From Treponema sp. UBA4377 (GTDB taxonomy: Bacteria; Spirochaetota; Spirochaetia; Treponematales; Treponemataceae): a stretch of DNA of 56,109 nucleotides. The notes beneath the pieces are model-generated. The model was not told the DNA's origin. It did no database searches and worked only from the letters and a program-made list of their open reading frames with translations. Positions within the stretch are counted from its first letter, which is position 1, and every line of letters starts with the position of its first letter. Location: positions 13,702 through 69,810 of the forward strand of contig DGRX01000017.1 of assembly GCA_002391235.1 (NCBI GenBank), written 5' to 3'. A program made the translations under genes and the position numbers. Below are positions 32,640-40,406 of the stretch, in pieces.

Positions 32640-33593
32640 TTAGTTTTCTTCCTTGCCTTGGGTCAACGCGTGGAAGACGTCTTCAAGGCTGTTTTTCTGA
32701 ACGCCCATTTCGTAAATGGTCCACTTGTTCTTTACGGCGGCGTCGAAAATTTCTTTTCGGACTTCGGCGTTCTCTTTTACAGAAAGGCGCAAAGAGCAAA
32801 GCTTTCGCTCGCCCTTGATTTTTTCCGTCGTCTCGACTTTTGCCGCGCCGCAAACGCCGTCAATCTTGGCAATAGCTTTTTGCGCGTCTGTAAAGCTCGC
32901 GCCGCCAAGCGTAAGGTTTAGCGACAGGGCGTTTCCAACGCGCTCCCTAAGCTCGTTGGTCGGGCTGTCGGCCACCAGCTTTCCTTTTGAAATGATGATT
33001 ACGCGCGGGCACAAGGTTTCCACCTCGCCCAAAATGTGGGTTGAGATTATTACCGTGCGCGTCTTTCCAATTTCCTTTATAAGAGCGCGGACGTCTTCGA
33101 TTTGGTTTGGGTCAAGGCCGCTGGTCGGCTCGTCCAAGACCAAAATCTCAGGGTCGTTCATAAGCGCGTGGGCAAGGCCGACGCGCTGTCTGTAGCCGCG
33201 CGAAAGCTCGGAGATGTTTTTGTGCATGACTTCCTTAAGGCCGCAAGTTTGGCAAAGGGCCGGAACCTTTTGCGCGGCGTCAACGTTCTGCATTTGCGCG
33301 ATGTAGTTTAGGTAGTCCTCGACAATCATGTCGGAGTAGAGGGGCGCGCTTTCTGGCATGTAGCCGATTTTGCTTTTTGCCTGGACGGGGTCTTGCGTGA
33401 TGTCTTGTCCGTCGATTTTTACGCTGCCGCTTGTCGCTCCCAAAAAGCCGCAAATCATTCTCATTGTTGTGGTCTTTCCGGCGCCGTTTGGCCCCAAAAG
33501 GGCTACGATTTGTCCGGTGGGAATTGAAAAGCTTACGTCGTCAACCGCTCGGAAAGTCCCGAACTGGCGCGAAAGGTGAGACACTTCAATCAT
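32640..33593 (-). CDS. ABC transporter ATP-binding protein (GldA-like)
   Basis: The protein has 317 residues. Walker A LLGPNGAGKTTTMRMI, signature LSRGYRQRVGLAHAL, Walker B ILVLDEPTSGLDPNQ and the switch ISTHILGEVETL are all intact. A C-terminal regulatory part follows the ATPase domain. The start is ATG 33593, with GGAG six bases upstream, rather than the ATG 12 bases earlier that overlaps this site. The permease gene starts one base after the stop. A GGGCGC-GAAA-GCGCCC hairpin lies just upstream (33614-33629). Confidence 0.92.
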   Translation of the reverse strand: MIEVSHLSRQFGTFRAVDDVSFSIPTGQIVALLGPNGAGKTTTMRMICGFLGATSGSVKIDGQDITQDPVQAKSKIGYMPESAPLYSDMIVEDYLNYIAQMQNVDAAQKVPALCQTCGLKEVMHKNISELSRGYRQRVGLAHALMNDPEILVLDEPTSGLDPNQIEDVRALIKEIGKTRTVIISTHILGEVETLCPRVIIISKGKLVADSPTNELRERVGNALSLNLTLGGASFTDAQKAIAKIDGVCGAAKVETTEKIKGERKLCSLRLSVKENAEVRKEIFDAAVKNKWTIYEMGVQKNSLEDVFHALTQGKEEN

Positions 33594-33613
33594 TTTTAGC
33601 TCCATAAACTCGC

Positions 33614-33629
33614 GGGCGCGAAAGCGCCC
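33614..33629. other. Short GC hairpin between the oxidoreductase and ABC ATPase genes
   Basis: GGGCGC (33614-33619), GAAA loop, GCGCCC (33624-33629). There is no T-run, so it is at best a weak terminator or an mRNA-stability element. Confidence 0.45.
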
Positions 33630-33631
33630 TG

Positions 33632-35170
33632 TTATGGCTCTATTTTAATGCTTTTGCCGAGGGAACGCAATATCCTTTGAACCGCGAACTTTCCGCTGGT
33701 CATCGCCATCGGAAGGCCGCCGGGCATCGAAAGCCACTGGCCGGCAAGGAAAAGGTTGGGGATTTCAGGAATCGTTCCCTTGACGTTGAAAAGGTTTGAG
33801 CTTTTCTTTGTCGTGATGAAGGTCATGAAATTTCCGTAGTAGGAATTGCAGTACCTTGTGTAGGTGAACGGAGTCCACGCGTCCAAGTAAGAAAGCTTTC
33901 CCTTTAGGCTGGGAACGCGCTCTTCAAGGCGCTCCAAAATGTCGGCTCCGGCCTTTTGCTTCGCCGCGTCGTAGGCCGCCTTGTCGGTCTCGCGCAGGTT
34001 TTTCCAGTAAAGGAACTGCGGCTCTTTTTCCAAGACCTTGACTTCTATCAAGGCCTTTCCCGCCGGAGCGTTGATTGGATCCTTGTTGTAGTTTTTCATG
34101 TTAAGTCGGCTTATCGTCACGCCGGCCAATTCAAAGGGGCGGCACTCAAAGTAAGTTCGCCTTCCGATTTCGGGAGCGGGAGTCGAACACGCGTAAACGA
34201 TGTGGAACGTCGAGCCGTTTTTGTGCGCCTCTGGATGCTCGTAGGCGAACTTTAGGCGCGGCGGCATGTAGCGCTCGTCAAGCAAGTTGTGGAAAAGGTA
34301 ATGGGTGTCGCAAGATGGAATCACAAAGTCGCCCAAAACTTCCTCGCCGCTTTCCAAAAGAATTCCCTTGGCGCGCTTTTTGCCTTTTTTGCCCGGCAAG
34401 TCTTCCAATAAAATTTCTTTTACTGGAGATGAGGCGTGGCAAACGCCGCCAAGCTTTTCGTAAATCGCCTTCATTCTTTGGGCGACTTTAAAAGAGCCGC
34501 CGTCAGGAACGCCGCCGCCGCCGTTTGATATCGAAGCGTAAGCGTTCATCATAATGGAAGCCAAATAGTCGCCCGGCAAATAGTCCTTGAAGGCCTTTCG
34601 CAAAAGCGGATGCTTAAAGCGCTCGGCCAAGTCGTTTAGGTCGCAGTTTTTGTATTTAGACATGGCAAGGCCGACCGGAAGCATTGAAAGGCCCAGCTTT
34701 GTCAAGTCCCAAAGGTTCATCATGTCCAGGGGAGCGGTGTAGGGAACCAGCAAATGCTCGCACTGGCGGACGGCCTTGAAAAAGCTTTTTATTTCCTTTT
34801 TGTCATCCGGCGAAAGCTCTAGCATTTCCCTTTCGGCGCGGTCTAGGTCGGCCCAAAAAGTGTATGATTGGCCGTCCAACTCGCTGGTCCAAAAGGCGTC
34901 GTGCTGGCGGGCCATAATCGGGTTTCCGTTTTCGTCGCCCAAAAAGCCGACTTCCTTCCACATTTTGTAGACAGGAAATTTAGGGTCTCCGTTTGTAAGC
35001 CAAGTGATGCAGTTGTCGATGTAAAAGCCTTGCCGCTTCCAGCCTGTGCACTGGCCGCCAAGGACGGGATTCTTTTCGTAGACAACCGACTCAAAGCCGG
35101 CCTTTTGCGCGTAGATTCCAGCTGTAAGGCCAGCGACTCCGCCGCCAACAATAATTATTTTTTGTGCCAT
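33632..35170 (-). CDS. Phytoene-desaturase-like FAD-dependent oxidoreductase
   Basis: The protein has 512 residues. It begins QKIIIVGGGVAGLTAGIYAQ, a dinucleotide-binding GxGxxG, followed by VYEKNPVLGGQCTGWKRQGF, and ends with PNLFLAGQWLSMPGGLPMAM, the second FAD motif. This is the CrtI/RetSat-like amine-oxidase superfamily. No other carotenoid genes are nearby, so a carotenoid substrate should not be assumed. ATG 35170 is chosen because the GxGxxG motif begins nine residues later; a longer start would reach into the preceding gene. It follows the Bax inhibitor-1 gene by 19 bases and is probably on its transcript. Confidence 0.83.
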   Translation of the reverse strand: MAQKIIIVGGGVAGLTAGIYAQKAGFESVVYEKNPVLGGQCTGWKRQGFYIDNCITWLTNGDPKFPVYKMWKEVGFLGDENGNPIMARQHDAFWTSELDGQSYTFWADLDRAEREMLELSPDDKKEIKSFFKAVRQCEHLLVPYTAPLDMMNLWDLTKLGLSMLPVGLAMSKYKNCDLNDLAERFKHPLLRKAFKDYLPGDYLASIMMNAYASISNGGGGVPDGGSFKVAQRMKAIYEKLGGVCHASSPVKEILLEDLPGKKGKKRAKGILLESGEEVLGDFVIPSCDTHYLFHNLLDERYMPPRLKFAYEHPEAHKNGSTFHIVYACSTPAPEIGRRTYFECRPFELAGVTISRLNMKNYNKDPINAPAGKALIEVKVLEKEPQFLYWKNLRETDKAAYDAAKQKAGADILERLEERVPSLKGKLSYLDAWTPFTYTRYCNSYYGNFMTFITTKKSSNLFNVKGTIPEIPNLFLAGQWLSMPGGLPMAMTSGKFAVQRILRSLGKSIKIEP

Positions 35171-35189
35171 TTGCGCGCCTTGACAATTC

Positions 35190-35885
35190 CTATTTGCGCT
35201 TGCCAAAGAGGCGGAGCATTTTGAGGAAGATGTTGATGAAGTCAAGGTAAAGCTCCAAGGCGCCGATTACGGCCATCTTTTGGAACTTTTCGCTTCCGTC
35301 GTTCTTTACGCCGATTCTCATAAGGCGCTGGGTGTCGTAAGCCGTCAAGCCGATGAAGATTCCCACGCCGATGATGTTTATAAAAAAGTATAAACCTTTT
35401 ATATTAAGCAGAAGATTGACAAGGCTCGCAATGATAAGGCCAATCAAGGCCATCATAAGATAGCGTCCGGCGCTTGTAAGGTCGCTCTTTGTAAACATTC
35501 CATAAATGCTCATCGCTCCGAACATCAAGGCGCTTGTCAAAAAGATATGAAATACAGAACCAAGATCGAATACTGTGAATATTACGCTAAAAGTTAAACC
35601 ATTGACCGCGCTATACAATATAAAGAAAAGAAGCGCGACAAACGAACTCATTTTATGAATGAAAGCCGAAAGCGCTATTACAAGAACCAGTTCCACGATT
35701 ATCAACGAGTAATAGAATGCTCCTTTGTATTTGTAGAGGTATCCCATGATTTGATCCGAGCCGGAAGCGTACCACGCCACCGCGGCAGTGATCAAAAGGG
35801 CAAAGGTCATGCGTAGGTATACGCCCGCCATAAATTTTCTTTGAACTTCAGGCTGAGCCTGTTCCAATGTCATCAAGTCTTTCAT
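35190..35885 (-). CDS. Bax inhibitor-1/YccA family membrane protein
   Basis: The protein has 231 residues and seven membrane segments. Family features include the start LEQAQPEVQRKFMAGVYLRM, GLTFSVIFTVFDLGSVFHIF, SALMFGAMSIYGMFTKSDLT and the end AVIGALELYLDFINIFLKML. Bacterial members conduct Ca2+ or modulate membrane proteolysis (YccA and FtsH). ATG 35885 is preferred to the ATG two codons upstream because the -10 ends eight bases before it; no ribosome site exists. The transcript is probably leaderless and includes the FAD oxidoreductase. Confidence 0.9.
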   Translation of the reverse strand: MKDLMTLEQAQPEVQRKFMAGVYLRMTFALLITAAVAWYASGSDQIMGYLYKYKGAFYYSLIIVELVLVIALSAFIHKMSSFVALLFFILYSAVNGLTFSVIFTVFDLGSVFHIFLTSALMFGAMSIYGMFTKSDLTSAGRYLMMALIGLIIASLVNLLLNIKGLYFFINIIGVGIFIGLTAYDTQRLMRIGVKNDGSEKFQKMAVIGALELYLDFINIFLKMLRLFGKRK

Positions 35886-35893
35886 ATTCATTC

Positions 35894-35922
35894 ATTATAG
35901 CAGAGAACGCTGGAATTTTCAA
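35894..35922 (-). promoter_or_regulatory. Bax inhibitor-1 gene promoter, leaderless
   Basis: Minus strand: TTGAAA (35922-35917), 17-base spacer, consensus TATAAT (35899-35894), eight bases, ATG 35885. Confidence 0.75.
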
Positions 35923-35950
35923 GTTTTTGTTACCGAATTTACCGCCGATT

Positions 35951-37126
35951 TTATCGCAGCGACAAAAGGTATCTGTAGGGGGAGGGGGAAGGACTCTTGC
36001 GCCGGCGGCCGCCTTCGTCAAGTTCGGGAACGCTGAAAAGCTTGTCCAAAACTTTGGCTCCGGCGCCGTAGCTTACCGAGCGCTGGGAAACCGAGGCCGT
36101 TGAGACGACCGTCGTCTTGTTCCAGCCGTAGGGCCAAAGGTAGACGATTTGCTCGCGGATGTATTTTACGATTTCTTCGGCGTATTTTTTTTCGATTCCG
36201 CCGACATAGACCACGTCCAAAGAAAGCGTGTTGACCAAAAAGGCTATGTTTTTTGCCAGCTCGCGGAAGGTTTGGACGGCCGTTTGGTCGTCAAGGCTTT
36301 TCACGATTTCGCAGGCCGGCGAGAACTGGCTCTTTGACGGGCTGTTCCAAAAGACGCTGCGGAACTCGCCGGCGGTGGAATAGGCGCCGTGGTAAATCTT
36401 TCCGTTTAGGATAAGGCCAAGGCCCACGCTAAGGTTTTTGGGCGAATCCTTTATCGGCTGCAGGGGCCTGTGTTCCGCCAAAACGTACATCATGTTCTGG
36501 GTCTTTGGACCGCGCGAAAGCATTTGTTCGGTGTAGCAGCAGCAGCGCGCGTCGTTTTCGACAAAAACCGGCATTTTGCACAAGGGCTGGATGTCCTTGG
36601 CCACGTCAAGGCCGTCTTCTATTAAAAGGGGGATTGACTGGATGATTCGGCCGCCGTCGGAGTCAACCATGCCCGGAATGCCAAGCCCTATTCCGGCAAG
36701 CTTTATTCTCAGCCTGTCCGCCGCGGCCTGCAAAAGCTCGATGCCTTCCTTTAAGAAGCCCAAAAAGCCTTTTTGCGCGTAGGAGTCGGGAGCGATTTCC
36801 TGCATTTTTTCGTAGAGAATCGTTCCGCAAAAATCCTCAAGGCAAACGTACATTCTTTGCGGGTTGATTTCGATTCCTCCGGCGCAGGCGTATGAGGCGT
36901 TGATTTCCAAAAAGACCGGCTTTCTTCCGCCTTGGGGGCCGGAGGCGCCGGCCTCGGCTTCGCGCGCCAAATTGTTTTGTGACAAGTCCGCGATGATTTT
37001 TGTCACCGTGGACTTGTCCATTTTGAGCATTGAGGCAAGCTCCACCCGGCTGATTTTTTTTGCCTGCCAAACCAAGCGGAGAATTCTCATTGTGTTCAAG
37101 TCGGTAAGCGAATTTAAGACGCGCAT
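35951..37126 (-). CDS. ROK-family transcriptional regulator
   Basis: The protein has 391 residues. A winged helix-turn-helix (about 8-65; KISRVELASMLKMDKSTVTK) is followed by an ROK sugar-kinase-like fold (GIGLGIPGMVDSDGG, VFVENDARCCCY, LGLILNGKIYHGAYSTAGEF). The usual ROK zinc cluster CxCGxxGCxE is absent, replaced by a single Cys (FSPACEIV). ROK regulators of this type (NagC, XylR) repress sugar genes until a sugar binds. AAAGGG precedes ATG 37126. It forms an operon with the DHH phosphoesterase, and a palindrome at the operon start (38082-38101) is a likely operator for it. Confidence 0.88.
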   Translation of the reverse strand: MRVLNSLTDLNTMRILRLVWQAKKISRVELASMLKMDKSTVTKIIADLSQNNLAREAEAGASGPQGGRKPVFLEINASYACAGGIEINPQRMYVCLEDFCGTILYEKMQEIAPDSYAQKGFLGFLKEGIELLQAAADRLRIKLAGIGLGIPGMVDSDGGRIIQSIPLLIEDGLDVAKDIQPLCKMPVFVENDARCCCYTEQMLSRGPKTQNMMYVLAEHRPLQPIKDSPKNLSVGLGLILNGKIYHGAYSTAGEFRSVFWNSPSKSQFSPACEIVKSLDDQTAVQTFRELAKNIAFLVNTLSLDVVYVGGIEKKYAEEIVKYIREQIVYLWPYGWNKTTVVSTASVSQRSVSYGAGAKVLDKLFSVPELDEGGRRRKSPSPSPYRYLLSLR

Positions 37127-37142
37127 TCAGCCCTTTGGCGGC

Positions 37143-38069
37143 CTAGAGGTTGGCCATCTCCGAAAGCTCGGCGAGCATTTTGGGAAGGTCTGTTTCCATG
37201 TTCTCGTTTGTGAACTGGCAAGTGCCTACCTTTTCGTGTCCGCCGCCGCCGTACTTAAGCATAAGGCTTCCTACGTTGACTTTGCTGGTCTTGTTGAGAA
37301 TGCTGTAGCCAACGGCCGCCGAGCAGCCCTGGCCGCCTTTTCCGCTTACGATCCAAGCGGAAATGTTTTGCTGTGGGTACATGCTGTAAATCATAAAGCG
37401 GTTTCCGGTGTAGATCGGGTCAACGCCGCGAAGGTCTGTTATGATCAAGTTGCCGTCAGTCTTTGTGTGGGCCTTTACCATTTCCTTGAATTTTTCAGTC
37501 TGCTCGTTGTAAACCTCGATGCGTTCCTTTACGTCGGGCATGGCCAAAATTTCTTCCGTGCTCTTGTCGCGGACGGCGACCATCAATTTTTCCATCAACT
37601 GGTAGTTGGGAACGGTAAAGTCGCGCCAGCGGCCAAGGCCCGTGCGGGGGTCCATCAAAAAGCCGATTAAAATCCAGCCCGTCGGATGCTGGATTTCCGA
37701 GGCCGTCAAAGTGCCTGAGTCCACGCGGTCAACGGCTTCCATAATTTCGCCAAAGTTGGGGAATTTTTTGGAGCCGCCGTAGTATTCGTAAATGATGCGC
37801 GCGCAAGAAGGGGTCACGCGGCTTTCGCCCTTGTACTTTCCCTTAAGTTGGTTGCGCTCAAATTCGCTGGAATGGTGGTCAAACCAAAGTCCGCAGCCTT
37901 CCACATAGGGAACGTTGGCCAAGCAGTCGTTTGAGTCGATTGGAATCTTTCCGTCCTGCAAGTCCTTTGGATGCGCGAATGTCCAGTGGTCGATGACGCC
38001 CGCTTCCAAAAGCAAGGCTCCGCAAGCAAGTCCGTCAAAGTCAGATCTTGTAACTAATCTCATTGCCAT
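37143..38069 (-). CDS. DHH-family phosphoesterase
   Basis: The protein has 308 residues. Motifs are RLVTRSDFDGLACGALLLEA (motif I), IPIDSNDCL, the DHH triad in GLWFDHHSSEF, EAVDRVDSG and the DHHA1 end YGGGGHEKVGTCQF. The family includes oligoribonucleases (NrnA), exopolyphosphatases and c-di-AMP/pApA phosphodiesterases; the length and order suggest an NrnA or exopolyphosphatase-like enzyme, not decidable here. The start is ATG 38069 with GAGGTG six bases upstream; a GTG three codons earlier overlaps that site. It is followed by the ROK gene after 16 bases. Confidence 0.88.
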   Translation of the reverse strand: MAMRLVTRSDFDGLACGALLLEAGVIDHWTFAHPKDLQDGKIPIDSNDCLANVPYVEGCGLWFDHHSSEFERNQLKGKYKGESRVTPSCARIIYEYYGGSKKFPNFGEIMEAVDRVDSGTLTASEIQHPTGWILIGFLMDPRTGLGRWRDFTVPNYQLMEKLMVAVRDKSTEEILAMPDVKERIEVYNEQTEKFKEMVKAHTKTDGNLIITDLRGVDPIYTGNRFMIYSMYPQQNISAWIVSGKGGQGCSAAVGYSILNKTSKVNVGSLMLKYGGGGHEKVGTCQFTNENMETDLPKMLAELSEMANL

Positions 38070-38081
38070 TTTTCTCACCTC

Positions 38082-38101
38082 TTGTTTTATCTATAAAACA
38101 A
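38082..38101. promoter_or_regulatory. Perfect palindromic operator, probably for the ROK regulator
   Basis: TTGTTTTAT-CT-ATAAAACAA: 9-bp arms, two-base centre. It covers about +1 to +19 of the DHH-ROK operon, a position where a bound repressor blocks initiation. AT-rich palindromes are typical for ROK regulators. Confidence 0.7.
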
Positions 38102-38106
38102 ATACT

Positions 38107-38135
38107 ATTTTAACAGAGAATTTGGGAATTGGCAA
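38107..38135 (-). promoter_or_regulatory. Promoter of the DHH-ROK operon
   Basis: Minus strand: TTGCCA (38135-38130), 17-base spacer, TAAAAT (38112-38107). Confidence 0.65.
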
Positions 38136-38173
38136 GAATTTTCCGCTTGCGCTGGCGCTTGCGTCGTTCAGCC

Positions 38174-38203
38174 TTGCGCAAATCCTAAAAGTAGCGCTAT
38201 AAT
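38174..38203 (+). promoter_or_regulatory. Promoter of the Fic-like gene, leaderless
   Basis: TTGCGC (38174-38179), 18-base spacer, consensus TATAAT (38198-38203), six bases, ATG 38210. Confidence 0.65.
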
Positions 38204-38209
38204 AGAAGA

Positions 38210-39160
38210 ATGGACGCAAAAGAAAAACTTTTAATTTGGAAAACTGTAATCGCGTTGCAGGCGGTTGACGCTCTCAAAACTTCGTCAAAGGCGATTGAGA
38301 TTGCCAAGCGGAACATCGAAGGCTCGCTTTCTGACGAGGCCCTTCTTGAAGAGTGCGAAAGCCTCAAAAATCCGGCCGACATCGTGGCCGTAAGAATGTT
38401 CGTCAACATCATTCAAAACCAGTTCAGCCTTTCGCAGTTTGAGTTGGTTCAAATCCGCAAGGCGCTTTTTTCCGGCCTTGAAGAAAGCCCGGAGCTTTTG
38501 CGAACTGAAAATCTTGCCAAAAAAGAGTGGGCCCTTGACGGCCTTAGCCTTGTTTATCCCAAGGCCAACAAAATCAAAAACCAGTTGACAAAGCTTTTTG
38601 AGGCCGAGACTTTGTTTGACTTTGAAGGCTTGGAAGCCAAGCAGGCGGTAAAGCATATCGCCTCGTTCATCAGCGAGCTTTGGACAATCCATCCATTTGA
38701 AAAATTCAACACAAGAACTGTCGCGGTTTTCTTCATCAAGTACTTAAGCTACAGGGGCCTCGCCTTGAACAACGACGTTTTGTCGCAAAGCCCTGTCTAC
38801 TTTAGGAACGCGCTGGCCCGCTCGGCCTTTTGCGACGGCAAGAAAGGCTTTCACAAGACCAACAGGTTTTTGGAGCGCTTGGTCAAGAAAATCATTTTGG
38901 GCGGAAGAACGGTTCTTGATCCAAAAGAAACGCACCTTTACTACGACCCCAACGGCGTAGTTCTTAAGGTGGAAGGCGATGCGCAAAAAGAGCAGTCGGC
39001 CTCGGACCATTTGGACGAAAAGCTTTTGTCAGCGAAAAAAGAGCCTGCCAAAAAATCCGCCGCTCCAAAGGCTCCTGCCAAGAAAGCTCCCGCGAAGAAG
39101 GCCGCCGACAAAAAAGCCCCGGCCAAAAAGTCCGCCGCTAAAAAGCGCGGAGCTAAATAG
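38210..39160 (+). CDS. Fic-like protein with degenerate motif and histone-H1-like tail
   Basis: The protein has 316 residues. A helical N-terminal part (about 1-130) contains a VbhA-like stretch (AIEIAKRNIEGSLSDEALLE). The Fic core (about 130-260) shows FISELWTIHPFEKFNTRTVA, where the usual HPFxxGNxR has Phe in place of the first Gly, and SPVYFRNALARSAFCD. Active Fic enzymes transfer AMP or other phosphate groups onto proteins; the Gly-to-Phe change in the phosphate-binding loop may abolish or alter this. The last 41 residues are Lys/Ala/Pro repeats (KKSAAPKAPAKKAPAKKA), as in histone H1-like DNA-binding tails. It has no ribosome site and is probably leaderless. Confidence 0.78.
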   Translation: MDAKEKLLIWKTVIALQAVDALKTSSKAIEIAKRNIEGSLSDEALLEECESLKNPADIVAVRMFVNIIQNQFSLSQFELVQIRKALFSGLEESPELLRTENLAKKEWALDGLSLVYPKANKIKNQLTKLFEAETLFDFEGLEAKQAVKHIASFISELWTIHPFEKFNTRTVAVFFIKYLSYRGLALNNDVLSQSPVYFRNALARSAFCDGKKGFHKTNRFLERLVKKIILGGRTVLDPKETHLYYDPNGVVLKVEGDAQKEQSASDHLDEKLLSAKKEPAKKSAAPKAPAKKAPAKKAADKKAPAKKSAAKKRGAK

Positions 39161-39185
39161 AGCCGCTGGACATACGGCAGGTTTT

Positions 39186-40298
39186 ATGAAAAAAGTTTTT
39201 TTGCTTTGCTGCGTTTTTTCGATTTTTTTTGCGGGGCTTTTGGCCGCGCAAACGGACTCTAGCAAGGACGCGGCGCAAGAAAACTCAAGCCAAGAAAAGT
39301 CAAGCCCAAAAAAGCGCCTTCCCACGATAAAAGAGAAAGTCAAGGAAGTGACCGAAGGCGTAAAAGAATACAGGGACAAAATGTCGGAGGAACAAAAAGA
39401 CCGGCCCGTTCAGTCCCTGCAATTCTTGGGAGATTTTTTTACCGACAAATTGCCGCTGACCTTGGACTTTGGCGCCGAGCCAGGCGACAAGGAAAGCACG
39501 ATTTTCGCAAGCCTGCAATACGATTGGACCGAGCGCTTTTCTTCAAGGCTAAGGTTTGAATACAACAGCCTTACCGAAATTGAAAATATTTCCGGCGGCG
39601 GCTACACAAAAAATTCCAAAAAAAACTACGGCTTCATCCTCTTGCCCGGCGTTTGGTATTTTGGAGACGCTGACGTTGACGCAAAGACGCCCTTGTTTTC
39701 TTTGGGAGCGGGAGTCTGTTACTCATTCGCCAAGGCCAACATATATTCCTGCGCGCCATATGGCTCGTCGTTGGCTACCTCCGATACGGACACTTTTTAC
39801 CACACGCTTTCTCCGGTTTTTATCGCAACGGTTCAAGTTCCATTTAAGAATTATTTTGTCTTTGGCTCGGAAACTGCGTTGATGCCAATCGCCTACTTGC
39901 ATATTGACTGGGACATGAAAGTGGCTTACTCCGGTTCATCGAAAAGCGGAACATTCGCCGCCGACATGTTTTCTAGTCCGGCTGTGGAACAAATCCTTTA
40001 CCTTGACATTTTTAAGTTTGTAAGAATAAAAACGTCCTTTAAGTATTCGCGCATGGCATTAAGCCAAAACCATTACTATTCTTCCACCGGCGCGGCTTTG
40101 ACAGGGAAGTATGTCTCGCACAACTTTGTCTTGCGCTACGGCGCGGAATTTGTTTTGCCTTCCTCCAACCGAACGCGAAAAAAGAACGCGCACTTGTGGG
40201 CTGGCGTTTACTACCAGCACACTTGGCAATTTGAGGACTCGGCCGGAAAATATTCCAGCGACTACAAGGGCCGCTGGGTTCTTTGCTTTGGAAAGTAA
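39186..40298 (+). CDS. Predicted outer-membrane beta-barrel protein
   Basis: The protein has 370 residues. A signal peptide (KKVFLLCCVFSIFFAGLLAA) is followed by a polar Ser/Gln/Lys segment and a helical stretch (TIKEKVKEVTEGVKEYRDKM), then from about residue 75 alternating hydrophobic beta strands (STIFASLQYDWTERFSSRLR, NYGFILLPGVWYFGDADVDA). Aromatic-rich strand ends (HLWAGVYYQHTWQFEDSAGK) and a C-terminal WVLCFGK fit a beta-barrel. Treponemes encode many such lineage-specific proteins. ATG 39186 is chosen because it directly precedes the signal peptide; the same frame is open upstream within the Fic tail by chance. Confidence 0.7.
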   Translation: MKKVFLLCCVFSIFFAGLLAAQTDSSKDAAQENSSQEKSSPKKRLPTIKEKVKEVTEGVKEYRDKMSEEQKDRPVQSLQFLGDFFTDKLPLTLDFGAEPGDKESTIFASLQYDWTERFSSRLRFEYNSLTEIENISGGGYTKNSKKNYGFILLPGVWYFGDADVDAKTPLFSLGAGVCYSFAKANIYSCAPYGSSLATSDTDTFYHTLSPVFIATVQVPFKNYFVFGSETALMPIAYLHIDWDMKVAYSGSSKSGTFAADMFSSPAVEQILYLDIFKFVRIKTSFKYSRMALSQNHYYSSTGAALTGKYVSHNFVLRYGAEFVLPSSNRTRKKNAHLWAGVYYQHTWQFEDSAGKYSSDYKGRWVLCFGK

Positions 40299-40346
40299 TC
40301 CTTTGTCAATGCCATTGCGGCGCGATAATTTTGCTCGTACCATTCG

Positions 40347-40371
40347 CGAGTTTGCGCTTGTCGCAAACTCG
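40347..40371. repeat. Perfect 10-bp inverted repeat
   Basis: CGAGTTTGCG, loop CTTGT, CGCAAACTCG. It lies between the outer-membrane protein gene and the helicase terminator; it has no T-run. Confidence 0.6.
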
Positions 40372-40378
40372 ACAGCAT

Positions 40379-40402
40379 AAAGGCCGCCAAATGGCGGCCT
40401 TT
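40379..40402. terminator. Terminator-like hairpin between converging genes
   Basis: AAAGGCCGCC (40379-40388), loop AAAT, GGCGGCCTTT (40393-40402). The T-runs are short on both strands. Confidence 0.6.
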
Positions 40403-40406
40403 AATG

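Noticed and set aside
38979..39185. Upstream extension of the outer-membrane protein
   Set aside because: The frame is open within the Lys/Ala-rich Fic tail only because of its base composition; the signal peptide fixes the start at 39186.
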